Notes under the pieces: generated by a model | Told to the model about the DNA's origin: nothing | What the model saw: only the letters and a program-made list of their open reading frames with translations | Databases searched by the model: none | NCBI GenBank assembly: GCA_946800325.1 | Contig: OX326957.1 | Span: 50,583,298 to 50,647,297 of the forward strand | Length of the DNA: 64,000 nt | Reading direction: 5' to 3' | Origin: Luzula sylvatica | Lineage: Eukaryota > Streptophyta > Magnoliopsida > Poales > Juncaceae | Translations under genes and position numbers: made by a program | Shown here: positions 49,082 to 62,100 of the stretch, in pieces | Position numbering within the stretch: position 1 is the first letter of the stretch | Layout: each line of letters opens with the position of its first letter

Positions 49082-49511
49082 ATATTTAATTAAAATAATA
49101 ACCAATATATGTTAGTTGTTAACTTAATACATAATTAATAATTATTCGAATACTTAAATTTGAATAAATTTTACTGAATATTTAATTATATATCTTAATT
49201 ATCAACATAATTGAACGTGATAACTAAATAATGGATAATTCGGCGGATACATTTTGGAGTAGAATAAATTTTTTATATATTTTTTTCAAACGATTGTCAC
49301 GTGATGTGTCGGATATTAAAAAAAAATTATTCTACTCCAAAATGTACCCGCCGAATTATCCATTATATAGTTATTACGTTCAATTATGTTGATAATTAAG
49401 AAATATAATTAAATATTCAGTAAAATTTATTCAAATTTATGAATTCGAATAATTATTAATTACGTATTAAGTTAACAGCCAACATGTACTAGTTATTATT
49501 TTAATTAAATA
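49082..49511. mobile_element. Foldback element with ~190-bp arms
   Basis: The left arm 49082-49273 and right arm 49326-49511 are near-exact inverted copies. Shared words include TATTTAATTAAAATAATA, TTAATAATTATTCGAA, GGATAATTCGGCGG and ACATTTTGGAGTAGAATAA. The loop is about 52 bp. The right arm continues with ATGGTAAAATTTGGGAGCAA, which matches the element at 52049-53000, so the true element is larger and its left end is lost near 49080. No coding capacity. Confidence 0.8.
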
Positions 49512-49587
49512 TACTAATTTAGAACATAAATCATGTTATGGTAAAATTTGGGAGCAAATATCAATTTTTAATTGAAAAACAAAATTG

Positions 49588-49716
49588 GGCGGAATTAAAA
49601 ATTCCGCCAAATAATCTAAACACAATTACCTGGCTTAAGTGCAAATTAACGAAGTAAAAAATGGCGGAGTTACAAACTCCGCCATTTTTTAATTTGGCGG
49701 AGTTACAAACTCCGCC
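49588..49716. repeat. Three short perfect hairpins
   Basis: GGCGGAATT...AATTCCGCC at 49588-49608 and GGCGGAGTTACAAACTCCGC(C) at 49663-49683 and 49696-49716 are near-perfect palindromes with stems of 9 or more. The two latter form a direct repeat of 33 bp period. Confidence 0.85.
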
Positions 49717-50036
49717 ATTGTGTATTTCTGGAATTATTTTGGAACCGTGTGTATTTTTGTAAAATTTTTTTTTTTTCGTGTGTAAACAGTGAATTTTCCC
49801 AAAAAATAATGGGAGGGGAGATTGGTCTGGAGCATGATTGTTGTGAGATTCTTCTCGAAATTGCTTTGGAATTATTAATACACGGTAAGTTTAATATTGG
49901 ATTATTGTTGTATTTTACGTGTGAAGCACAAAATAACAAAATAATTAGATTCTAAGCCACATTTAGTCAAGGTTAAGTCAATTAGAAAAGGACAAAATAT
50001 GGACTTTTACAAAGGATAATCAATAAAAATAAAAAA

Positions 50037-50463
50037 GGGTAATTTCTTTTATATCCCTCCTAACCCTCTAAATAACAAAAAAATTTGTTCAAAATAACAA
50101 ATATCAAATTTATCCCTCAAAACTCTACTTATATCAAATTTATCCTATATTAACATTTTCCGTTATGTTTAACGAAACATACGTGAAATGACCATTATAC
50201 CCAACAATCAAGATATCCATACTCTTCTGATCTTCGATAGTCTCCGCCAAGCAATACTTCTCCTCTGTATCTTTGCTCCTTTTGCTCCGGTGCCCTATCC
50301 ATGTCGAACCTTCTCCAGCTCAATCTTTGCTCCGGTGCCCCCATCCATGGCGAACCTTCTCCAACTCGATTAAGTCTTGTAAGGATAAATTTGATATTTG
50401 TAATTTCCAAGAAATAAATTTGTTATTTTTGAGCTATATGAGGGATATACTAGAAATTACCTC
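50037..50463. mobile_element. Mutator-like non-autonomous element
   Basis: The left end GGGTAATTTCTTTTATATCC and the right end, reversed, GAGGTAATTTCTAGTATATCC are inverted. Further inverted words are AATAACAAA and ACAAATATCAAATTTATCC. ATAAAAAA flanks both sides, but the sequence is too simple to prove a duplication. The centre holds two copies of CTCCGGTGCCC...ATCCATG(T/G)CGAACC about 46 bp apart, GC-rich against AT-rich surroundings, possibly captured from a host gene. Confidence 0.55.
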
Positions 50464-52048
50464 ATAAAAAAATGTGTCTCTACAAAAGGATAAATAATAA
50501 AGAAATAACTCTAGCCCTTGTTGTTAATAAAGAAATAACTCTTTCAAATCATAAAAAATAATTACGAATTCACGACAATGTTGTTTGAATACTTCCAAAA
50601 TATCGTATTCATATTGTTGTATTAGTATCATATATTATATTTTCTGAGAAAAGTTATCATCTCGTCGTATCTGATACGTTACTCGAACCGTATCCATACA
50701 ACATGGATTCCCGCATCTAAAATCTGGATTTGGAATTCTAGATTTATTAAAACTTGGAATTGTACTTGCTGAAAAATTATCATAACGCAATATCCGATGG
50801 ATTTTGAATCCTGGATTTATTAAAATCTGGAATTATACTCCCCACTATCCTAATGAATATGTTTCTATCTTTTAGAAAAACAGTCCGGTCTCTTGTGAAG
50901 TTTGTTTGGATGAGTAGTAAATGGCTAGGAAAAGATTTTTTTTTATTAAATAAGGATTTTTTTTTGGTTTTTTGTTCATTGATGTTAATGAAAATCGAGC
51001 ACACGAGCACATGATCTATGATTTATTTTGTTACGTACTCAAGCACTTGATTTATGGATCAATTCTCATTTAAAAAAACTATTTAGAGGACGGGTGAAAA
51101 GATAATTTGAAGGACTCAAATCACTAATTTAATCCGATCAAGTGTTAAAACAAAATATATTAAAATGATATATTCGGATATTGATAAAAAATAAAATACA
51201 TAAATTATAATATTTATTATTATTATACATACAAAATCAATATAAAATAACATATAACAATAAAATTGAAACCGTTACCCGGAGCACGTGAACGCTGTCC
51301 TTACGCATTATTCCGTCCGTTCGTGCAGACTGTTGGAAATATCCCAAGATAATCCGGGATTGTCGTTCTTTAGAACACGCCCATGAGAATAACGGATGAT
51401 AACCTTCTTCAACACCCAACTTGGTATATTGTTTATATAAAATAATATATTGAGATTGTGGAGGATTATTTAAAGAATATAAATATTCTGATTATTTCTT
51501 CTTATCTCTGTGTGTGTTTACTGTGTATCCTATAAAAATTAATACGACTACGAGGGCTTAAGCAAATGATCCAAATAAGATGGCTAGAAATAAAGACTAT
51601 AGGTTAGCAGACATTAAATCACAATTTGTTTAATAACATAATATAATTAATTTTGAGTTTTAATATTTTCTTTAACACATATAGTCCATAAATAGTCCCT
51701 AGCTTGATAGTAAGACAAAAGTTCCGCTTCTACTCTACGAACAAACTTCGCATAGTTTGATACCCGAGTATTACTTCTGTCCAAGTAATTAAATTTTTCA
51801 TGTTCATTATACGCAAGGACGAACTTAGGAGGGGACTACCGGAATCTACACAAGTATTATATTAATATATATAGTAATAGTAATAGTAATTTTTTTTTAT
51901 AAAATCACATGTGATAGTGTGATTTGACGATTAGTAGCATTAGTTTGGAACTTAAAGATAATTGGGAATGGGAATTGGACTTCTATAAGCTACATTTCTT
52001 TATGATTATATTATTTAATTTTTGCAGCATTTGTATGCATATAAATAA
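50464..52048. other. Gene-free stretch
   Basis: AT-rich DNA with short frames only. Two related phrases, TTATTAAAA(C/T)TTGGAATT and TTATTAAAATCTGGAATT, near 50740 and 50816 point to old repeat sequence. Nothing else was recognised. Confidence 0.4.
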
Positions 52049-53000
52049 GGAAATTTTTGGTTTGTAGACGAAATAAGTTTGCAAATGATCAAAATAGTCA
52101 ACATAGTTTGATAATTCCTGAAATAACACTCTCTAAAGTCGAGAGATGTTAAAATGATCGACTTTTGAAAAGTCGAGCATTCTTAAACAGATTTAATTAC
52201 AATTAACAAACCTCTCGACTTTTGAAAAGTGGAGAGAAATCTCTCGATTTTTGAAAAGTTGAGAGGTTGATTTTAATTCAAAATATGATATATTTCTCCA
52301 GATTTTACCATAACAACCTCTATGTTCTAATTAGTATATTTAATTAAAAATAATTAGTACACGTTAGCTATTAACTTAATACATAATTAATATTTATTCG
52401 AATTCATAAATTGGAATAAATTTTAATGAATATTTAATGATATGTTATAATTATCACGTTAATTAAATGCAATAGTACAAATATGGAGAATACGGCAGGT
52501 ACATTTTTGAGGAGAGTAATTTTTTTTTAATATCAGTTTACTGATGATGTGTTGAAAAAAATATATAAAATTTTATTGTACTCCAAAATGTACCTGCCGT
52601 ATTTTCCATATTTGTACTATTGCAATTAATTAACGTGATGATTAGAACATATCATTAAATATTTATTCAAATTTATTCGAATTTATGAATTCGAATAAAT
52701 ATTAATTATGTATTAAGTTAATAGCTAACGTGTACTAATTATCATTTTAATTAAATATATTAATTAGAACATAGAGGATGTTATGGTAAAATCTGGGGAA
52801 ATATATCATATTTTGAATCTAGTTGAGAGATTTCTCTCCACTTTTCAAAAGTCGAGAGCTTTGTTGACTGTAATTAAATTTGTTTAAGAATTCTCGTTTT
52901 AACATTTGAAAAGTCGAGAGTGTTATTTCAGGTATTATCAAACTATGTTGGCTATTTTGATCATTTGCAAACTTATTTCGTCTACAAACCAAAATTTTCC
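52049..53000. mobile_element. Large foldback element with ~460-bp arms
   Basis: The two halves are inverted copies over almost their full length. The outer end GGAAA(A)TTTTTGGTTTGTAGAC leads to CGAAATAAGTTTGCAAATGA, GTCGAGAG-rich blocks, ATTTAATTAAAA and GTACATTTT, with a loop of about 45 bp near 52540. Each arm carries small palindromes such as CGACTTTTGAAAAGTCG (52159-52175). No coding capacity and no clear target duplication. The inner arms match the element at 49082-49511. Confidence 0.85.
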
Positions 53001-53040
53001 TACTGAAACTACACTAGCAATTATGCAATTTGGGCTAATG

Positions 53041-53130
53041 GTCACATAACTGAGATAGTTGATTGATTAGCACAATAAAATCACATGTTGAAGAGATTAT
53101 GGGTTCAAGTCTCGGTGAAATGAACATAAA
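53041..53130 (+). mobile_element. SINE-like (tRNA-derived) relic
   Basis: TAGTTGATTGATTAGCAC followed 32 bases later by GGGTTCAAGTCTCGGTG resembles Pol III A and B boxes. An A-rich stretch follows at 53126. Decayed; could be chance. Confidence 0.35.
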
Positions 53131-54069
53131 AAAAGAAATCTCTAATGCTAACAATTTGTGATCTTGGATTTTCTTCAAAACAAAAAACTATGCAATTTAG
53201 ATTTTTTACGGTTTGTCTAGTAGTTCAAAGTTATCGTTTTATATAAGATATATCGTATATTAGATATGAAAAATATATTTGTTAACATATTTATTTAAAT
53301 ATAAAATCATTCATCCAAATCCTTAATTTCCACTCATATCTAAGCCTCTACACTAATACAAATCATAATAATTTTGTTAACCATTTTATCTTGTGATGCG
53401 TATCCATTTCATCTATTTATATTAGATTTCATATTTTGTTATTTATTGCTTGCGTGTTTGATATTTTGAAGATAGTATTCGCTGTAAGTATTAATGTGTT
53501 ATTACAATAATTTTTATGTAAATTCATCGAGTCGTGTCGTCTTTGATTATATATATAATTGGATGAATAAAATCGAAGGATTCATATTTAATGCAACATC
53601 CACATATTAAGAAATATGAAAAACTTTGTTCTAACTTTTTTGACATACACGAATTATACTGTACAATCATGTTCTCTAATAAATTGTTTGGGTAACACTT
53701 GTTGGTGCTTAACATGATCTCTCCCTCTTCTAAACAATAAAGATTAAGAAACAGTGGATAATTTAAAAAATAAATATATTTTCATTTCTTCTTAAAATAA
53801 AATATTTTTTATCTTCACATATAGATATGTTGAATTTTTGTTTCGTTTTGAATTTCATATTAATATTAATTAGTGAGCTCCTCGCTCCGGTCAGGTATTA
53901 TGTAATTTAAATTTTTTGTTGTGAGTTTATGAATAGTTAATAATTTCAAGATAGTATCAATAATTTTCTTTGATTTATTGTTCTTTTAACATAATAAGTT
54001 GAACATAATGTCAACATTTTTTTTTTCATTTGATTTAGTATTAGTATGTTTGAACTTACATGTTGTACA

Positions 54070-54696
54070 TAGGGGTGTCAACGGTTCGGATCCGGTTCGG
54101 ATAGTGGTCATACCAGATCCATATCCATATTTTTGTTCGGATTCGGATCCGGATACGGAATTACCCGGATCCGGATACGGTTCGGATAATAAACGGATAC
54201 GGATACGGCTCGGATATTGTCGGATACGGATACGGTTCTCTTTCGGATATTAAAACGGATACTATGTTATTATAACACAACTTACTTTTTAGCTATAAAT
54301 ATATATAATTTGTGACATGAACGATAAATATGATTATATTTAAACGTAATTTTACGATTGTGAGTTTAAATCACTCACAAATCATTAATTCGTATATGAT
54401 TTTTCAACTAATATCAAATATAATACATAAAAATAATATATAATATGCGTATCCGGATCCGGTTCCGGATACTCGAATCTGGTTCCAAGTATCCGGATCC
54501 TAAAAATACTCGGATCCGGAATACGGATCCGGTCCCCGCACCAAAACCGAATATCGAATCCGGTTCCAGATTCTAAAATTAGCAACCAGATCCATATCCG
54601 GATCCACTCGGATCCGGATATTTTTTTCGAATCCGGATATTTTTTCGGATACGGTTCGGGTCGGTTCGGGCAATATCCACACCATTGACATCCCTA
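54070..54696. mobile_element. hAT-type MITE with perfect 8-bp target duplication
   Basis: It starts TAGGGGTGTCAACGG and ends, reversed, TAGGGATGTCAATGG. It is flanked by perfect GTTGTACA at 54062-54069 and 54697-54704. It is 627 bp and composed largely of GGATCCGGATACGG and GGTTCGGAT words in opposite orientations in the two halves. Same family as 21362-21860. Confidence 0.85.
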
Positions 54697-54704
54697 GTTG
54701 TACA

Positions 54705-55480
54705 CCTGTGGATGTGTCGTCCTCACAATTATATTTGAAATACAAATATAATTTTTTTCTCCCCTTATCAACATAATATTTGAAAAAAAACTAGATTTTT
54801 CTTAAAAAACTTTGAACATAATGTCATCGAAAATCAACAAAAACGGACATGTTGTACACCTGTCGATGTGTCCTCCTCGTAATCATTTCATTAAACTTTA
54901 ATATACAGTATATATAAGTATATATATGATAAGGGGAGAAAAAAAATCAAGTAGGTTTCTTTTTTTATAAATTTTTCTTATAATAAATTATAATGATAAT
55001 GTTTTATTAATATTTTTTTAGAAAACTCACCTCCTACTATCTATTAACAACTTACATCATTAATCAATATCTACCGAGTAAACCAACCATTTTGTATACG
55101 AGGTTAGGATGCTAACTATATTTTAATTACTATAACTCAATAAATAAGATTTTTATATGTTTATATAAAACTAGGTTGAAATTAAATTAATAAATTAGTA
55201 CATAGTTAAGATAAGATTAATAAAATGATTATACATGAATGCATAATTTGCACGTCGATCGAAACTACAATTCATACATACTTAATTTTTTGGTGTTTTT
55301 AATATTTAATCGAGTATATATTTTCATAGTAAATAATAAATATACTCGGTACGAGTAAAATTACAACTTATGCATAGTTAGTTGGATATTATTTTTTCCA
55401 AAACTTGCCTAATTTTTACAATTCCAAACAAGTCCTAGTTTTTTACATTTAAATATAAATCTTTACAAATCCTATCCTAT
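54705..55480. other. Gene-free stretch
   Basis: AT-rich. The phrase GTTGTACACCTGT(G/C)GATGTGTC occurs at 54697 and 54853, an old direct duplication into which the hAT MITE inserted. No gene seen. Confidence 0.5.
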
Positions 55481-55712
55481 ACTTCATAAATCTATAAATT
55501 TGAAATTTTGAAAACCTAATCCCTACAAATTCATATTCATATATCTATAAATTTGAAATTTGAAAATCTAATCCCTACAAATTCATAAATCTATATATAT
55601 TTGAAAATTTGAAAACCTAATCCCTACAAATTCATAAATCTATAAATTTGAAATTTTGAAAACCTAATCCTACAAATTTATAAATCTATAAATTTTGAAA
55701 ACCTAATCCCTG
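55481..55712. repeat. Minisatellite, ~55-60 bp unit, about four copies
   Basis: The unit CATAAATCTATAAATTTGAA followed by AAAACCTAATCCCTACAAATT is repeated with small indels. It ends about 480 bp before the UPL3 start codon. Confidence 0.85.
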
Positions 55713-56190
55713 CAAAATACCTATCTTAAAGCCACAAAACTTTTTGCAAATCAAAACACAGCCTAAAGAAAAATGCCTAAGCAGAACTAACTAGAAGCCC
55801 ACAAAAGCCCACAGAATATTCCCACAGTCCCAGCATAGTGGTGCAAAAAACCCAACATGGCCACGAGCCGACTCGCATTCGACCCAACCGAACCATTCCG
55901 TCACCCTCTTTACCTTCCTTTCTCCTCCTTTCCTCAATCTCAATCAACACAACACACAATCCCTAGGCTCTCTCTCTTCTTCTCCATTACCCCAACTCTC
56001 TCCGATTCGATTCGTCGGCGGCAGATCTCTCCCGCCGCCTCTAACCGATCACCCTACAGATCATCAATCCGTACTCTTCTCTTTCTTTACTGTTAGATGA
56101 ATTATCCATCGTCTTAATCGCCTTCTCGTCAGCTCCGATCGCCGGCGCCGCCCCCTCTGGGCGAGGCAGGCGATTTTCCTTTTTTGTTGT

Positions 56191-59100
56191 ATGGAAACGC
56201 GAAGCCGCAAGCGGGCGGAGGCGTCCTCTTCTCAAGAAGCCACTAACACTCGTTCCACCAAACGCCCCCGCTCTTCTTCTTCTTCCTCTTCTGTTGCTCT
56301 TCCAATCCCTCCTAATCCTCCAACCACTCGTTCTCGTCGTTCTACTAACCCCAACTCTTCTCTCCCAATCCTCCCTCCTTCTCCTGCCAACATGGACAAC
56401 TCAGCTGGTGATTCCTCTGGACGTCGCCGTGGCTCAGGCTCCAGCTCAGGCAACAAAGGCAAGGAACAAGAACCGGTCGAGCCGCCTGTACGATCTCGCG
56501 AACGCGAAAGAGAGGCTGAAAGACTCCTCGGATTGAACTTTGACTCTGTTTCTGGCGCAGCCGGTGGCTCAGCAGACGAAGACGATAGTGATGCAGGAGT
56601 AGGTCTCCTCCACCAGAACTTCACCACAGCAAGCAGTGCTTTACAAGGGCTTTTGCGTAAACTCGGTGCAGGGCTCGACGATCTTCTCCCCTCCTCCGCT
56701 CTCTCAGCTGCTGCTTCCTCCTCCCAACAGGTGACAGCTCATAAAAGAATATTCTCTTCAGATTCCTTCTTTACAAACATCCATTAACACAAACAAGATT
56801 CTTATTCATCAGGGAGGGAGATTGAAGAAGATCCTCTCAGGTCTCAGAGCAGATGGAGAAGAAGGAAAGCAAGTGGAAGCACTCACTCAACTCTGCGAAA
56901 TGCTCTCGATTGGAACCGAAGACTCGCTTGTTTCATTCTCAGTGGACTCGTTCGTACCAGTCCTAGTTGGACTCCTCAACCACGAGAATAACCCAGATAT
57001 AATGCTTCTCGCCGCAAGAGCTTTGACTCACTTGTGTGACGTTCTCCCGTCCTCTTGCGCCGCAGTGGTCCATTATGGCGCCGTTCCTTGCTTCTGTGCT
57101 CGTCTCTTGACTATCGAATACATGGACCTTGCTGAACAGGTACTTGAACAGTAATTTTGAATTTCTCAATATAATTTTTCTTTTTTATTTTGTTTGACTT
57201 TTTTTTTTTAATTTAGTCTTTGCAAGCTCTGAAGAAGATATCACAGGAGCACCCTACTACTTGCTTAAGAGCTGGTGCGCTAATGGCTGTTTTGTCTTAT
57301 CTCGATTTCTTCTCCACTGGTGTTCAGGTAATAAAATATTATTATTTTTTTGCTTATTTTTGTTAGCGTTTGATTTGACTTTTACTAACATATATTTTGT
57401 TTATTTGTACGGGTAGAGAGTTGCATTATCCACCGCAGCAAATATGTGTCGCAAGCTCCCTTCTGACGCGTCAGATTTTGTGATGGAAGCCGTTCCGCTC
57501 CTCACTAATCTTCTAAATTATCACGACTCCAAGGTACACAATTAATTTCTTAATCATCTTAATTTCACTAATTATATAATTAACGTTAACAATATTTTCT
57601 ACGTTTCAGGTGCTTGAGCACGCATCAGTTTGTTTAACGCGTATAGCAGAAGCGTTCGCCACTTTACCTGAAAAACTCGACGAGCTTTGCAATCACGGAT
57701 TGGTCGCACAGGCCGCAAGTCTAATCTCAATTACTAATTCTGGAGGACAATCTTCTCTCAGCACCTCCACATACACGGTTTGTTTTCACTCTCCATTTTT
57801 TATCTAATTTCCATTATTATACGAATGTTTTTTAATAGCGGGTGTTTAAATATTTAATTCAGGGTGTAATAAGGCTGTTGGCCACTTGTGCAAGTGGATC
57901 TCCATTGGCTTCCAAAACCCTTCTCCTTTTAGGAATCACTGGTACTTTAAAGGATATTTTGTATGGTTCTGGTCTCGTCGCTGGCGTTACCGTCTCTCCT
58001 GCTATATCTCGTCCTCCTGAACAGGTAAAAAATAATTTCAGAAAATAATTTTATTTTTTTGCGATATGATTTAATTTTATAATTGTTGTTGGGTAGATAT
58101 ACGAGATAGTGAATCTTGCGGACGAGCTTCTTCCACCATTGCCACAAGGGACTATATCTCTTCCCATGAGCTACAACATACTCGTGAAAGGTTCTTCGTC
58201 TTCTTCGAGGAAGCCTGCTTCGTCAAGCAAACTGGACGAGTCCAGTGAGGTGGCAGCTCGTGAGAAGCTTCTAGAAGATCAACCCGAACTCCTCCAGCAA
58301 TTCGGAATGGATCTTCTTCCTGTCTTAACTCAGGTACTCTCGTCTTTCTGTACAGTTTATGAAATGTCATTCGAAATATTAATCTTGTTTTTAATTCGTA
58401 ACAGGTGTATGGATCAAGTATAAACGGCCCGATTCGTCACAAGTGTCTCTCTGTGATTGGCAAGTTGATGCATTACAGCTCATCTGATATGATTCAGATT
58501 CTTATGGGCACGACAAATATATCAAGGTACTCTATTCATTTCTTTATTTTTTTTTTCCTACCATGTGAACTCCAATATTGATTTCTTGAATTTCTTGATT
58601 CATGCAGCTTTTTAGCTGGAATTTTAGCATGGAAAGATCCTCAAGTACTCATTCCAGCTCTGCAAATTGCGGAGATTCTCATGGAGAAGCTTCCAGAAAC
58701 ATTCTCGAAGATGTTTGTCAGAGAAGGAGTGGTCCATGCGATAGACTCACTCATTTGTCCCGAAACCCCTGTTTTGACTCCTTCGATGGACGTCGATCCC
58801 TCCAGCGGCAACTCCTCTCGTTCCAGACGGTATCGCCGTCGTTCCGGTACCGGTACAGACCCGACTAATCTAGACGAATTGAAAACCTCAACTCATTCAA
58901 GCGGCTCTGCCGAGATCTCGACTCCAAGTTCGACCTCTTCTTTAAGAGTTGCAGTGAGCTCCTCCGCGAAATTGTTCAGAGACAAGTATTTCCCTTCAGA
59001 TCCGGACTCAACCGATGTGTGTGTCACTGACGATCTGCGCTTATTGCGAAATCTTTGTTCGAAACTCGACACTTGTGCTGACTCAGCAAAGGCGAAAGGC

Positions 59101-62100
59101 AAAGGGAAGCTGAAAATCTCTTCTGTCGGAACGTTTGACGTTTCGGCTGGTATGGAGGAACAATTAGACCAAGTGGTATCCGAGATGCTCGCTGAGCTCA
59201 GCAAAGGCGACGGAGTCTCCACCTTCGAGTTCATCGGTAGCGGTACAGTCATGGCTTTACTGAAATACTTATCCTGCGGAACTTTCGGCAAAGAGAAGCT
59301 TCTAGAAGCTTCTTTACCCAAACTTCGCCAGGTGGCGCTGAGACGGTACAAGTCGTTTATCACTCGCGCCCTTCCTTTCGACAAGGAGAGCAACGAAGCT
59401 CCAATGACTACTCTAGTTCAGAAGCTTCAGAATGCTTTATCCTCCTTGGAGAGATTCCCCGTGATGATAAGCCATTCAGCGAGGTCTTCTAGTACTGGTG
59501 GGGCCCGCCTCTCGTCAGGCTTGAGCGCTCTATCTCAGCCGTTCAAAGTACGCCTTTGCCGTGCCCAAGGGGAGAAATCCTTGCGAGATTATTCCTCGAA
59601 CGTCGTATTAATCGACCCACTTGCGAGTATTGCTGCGGTTGAGGATTTCCTCTGGCCGAGGGTGCAGCGAACCGAGTCCACCCAGAAATCTTCAGAATCG
59701 GGATCGGGACCGACTGGAGGGGCTGCTCCTTCTGGGTCGACTCCTTCTGGTAGGCGTGTGGCTACGAGGGCTACTAGGTCGTCAGTGAAGATTGGTGGAT
59801 CTAGTTCGCAAGAGGCTAGTGCGAACGCGAGTTCTTCAAAGGGAAAAGGAAAGGCTATTGCTAAGACGAGTAATGACGAGGGCAAGGGCCCGCAAACTCG
59901 AAGCCGAAGAAAAATTGGTGGGTCTGATAAGGACGCAGAGATGAAACCTGATGACGATAATTCTAGCTCTGAGGTATTGATTGTTCTGATTTTTGTCATT
60001 ATGTTTGTACTTATTGTCATTTTTTATATTGTTTGTGTATTGATTTATTGGTGCGTTATATTATTTAGGATGAAGAACTCGACGCTTCTCCTGTCGAGCT
60101 TGATGATGCTTTAATGATCGATGAGGATGATATGTCTGAAGATGAAGACGATGATCAGGATGATGTAATTGAATTTATTCCTTGCTAAAATCTCAATTTT
60201 TTCGATGTATTTGAATGGAATTTTAACTATTTTTCTTATTCAGATCTTGAGAGATGGTTCTCTACCCATTTGCGCTCCTGAAAGAGTCCTCGACGTGAAA
60301 CTAGGAGACGGTACCGAGGATTTGAACAATCCATCTGCGTCTGACAGCCAATCAAAACATCCCGCGTCTGGTTCCAGCACCGCAAACGCCAGCTCAGCAC
60401 GGGCTACTGATGCTTCTGACCTTCGTGCAATGACTAGCGTGTTCGGCTCCCGTGGCGCGATGTCATTCGCGGCAGCCGCCATGGCCGGCTTGGCTTCTGT
60501 GAGCGGGCGCGGAGTTCGAGGTGCCACTCGGGACAGGCGTGGTCTCCCTATCAACAGCGAGCATCACAACAAGTTGACTTTCACTGCTGCTGGCCGCCAG
60601 CTCAGCAAAAACCTGACGATCTACCAGGCGATCCAGCGCCAGATGGCACATGACGAAGAGGACGAGGATCGATTTAACGGCTCGGATTTGCCCAACGATG
60701 GCAGCCGGTTCTGGAGTGATATTTTCACCATAACATATCAAAAGGCCGATGGTAACAATCCTGCTCAAAGCGGGTTCGGGTCCGGGTCTGCAGCTGGCAA
60801 GTCCAAATCTAAAAACGAGTCGCGCGGGCAAGTGTCGCTTCTAGACAGCATCTTGCAAGGGGAACTACCATGCGATATAGAGAAATCGAATCCTACGTAC
60901 AGCATCCTAGCTTTGTTACGCGTTCTCGAAGGTCTCAACCAACTAGCCCCGCGATTCCGAATCCAATCCGTCTCTGACGATTTCGCAGAAGGCAAAATCT
61001 TCACACTCGAAGATCTGTACCAAACAGGAGGAACTCGAGTCCCATCTGAAGAGTTTGTTAATAGTAAATTAACCCCCAAACTCGCGCGACAAATCCAAGA
61101 CGTGCTCGCTTTGTGCAGTGGTAGTCTCCCTTCATGGTGCTATGAAATGACGAAATCATGCCCCTTCTTATTCCCATTCGAGACGAGGCGTCAGTACTTT
61201 TACTGCACTGCGTTCGGTCTCTCTCGAGCTCTGAACCGTCTCCAGCAACAACAAGGCGCGGATAACAACAACTCCTCGAGCGAGAGAGAGGTTCGTGTTG
61301 GGAGGCTACAGAGACAGAAAGTACGCGTTTCTAGAAACCGAATCCTCGATTCTGCCGCGAAAGTAATGGATATGTTCTCCAGTCAGAAAGCCGTACTGGA
61401 GGTGGAGTATTTCGGGGAAGTGGGTACTGGACTGGGGCCCACTCTCGAATTCTACACTCTGTTGAGTCACGATTTGCAGAAATCTAGTCTCGGGTTGTGG
61501 AGATCTTCGTCGGATCCTTCTGCGATGGAAATTGATGACGGGAAGAAATCTGGGTTTGGTAGAAGGAACGATTTGGTGCGGGCCCCGTTAGGTTTGTTTC
61601 CTAAACCGTGGCCTGGGAGTGCTGACGTGGCAGAAGGTAGCCGGTTTTATAAGGTGGTCGAACATTTCAGACTCGTCGGTCGCGTCATGGCCAAAGCGTT
61701 ACAAGATGGTCGCCTTCTCGACTTGCCTCTTTCTGCTGCTTTCTACAAAGTCGTTTTGGGTCAAGTAAGTGTTAGTTTTTTATTCGGTTTTATCTTTTTT
61801 TTTATTGAAATCTTGATTTGAGTTTTTCTATTGAAGGAGTTGGATTTGTTTGACATTTTGTCGTTCGATACGGAGTTTGGGAAGATTCTGCAAGAGTTAC
61901 AAGTGCTGGTGCAGCGTAAGAAATGGCTGGAGTCTGAAAACAAGCGCCAGACTGTCACGGACTTGCGCTTCCGTGGCGCGCCGATCGAAGACCTCTGTCT
62001 CGATTTTACTCTCCCTGGTTACCCTGATTACGTGCTTAAACAAGGGGAAGAGGGTACTATGGTATGTTGTCCCTGCACAACATTTTAATCGGATTGAATA

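Noticed and set aside
55857..56096. Frame of 79 codons upstream of UPL3
   Set aside because: It lies in the probable 5' leader and has no known family; the UPL3 start at 56191 is well supported. It might at most be an upstream frame.
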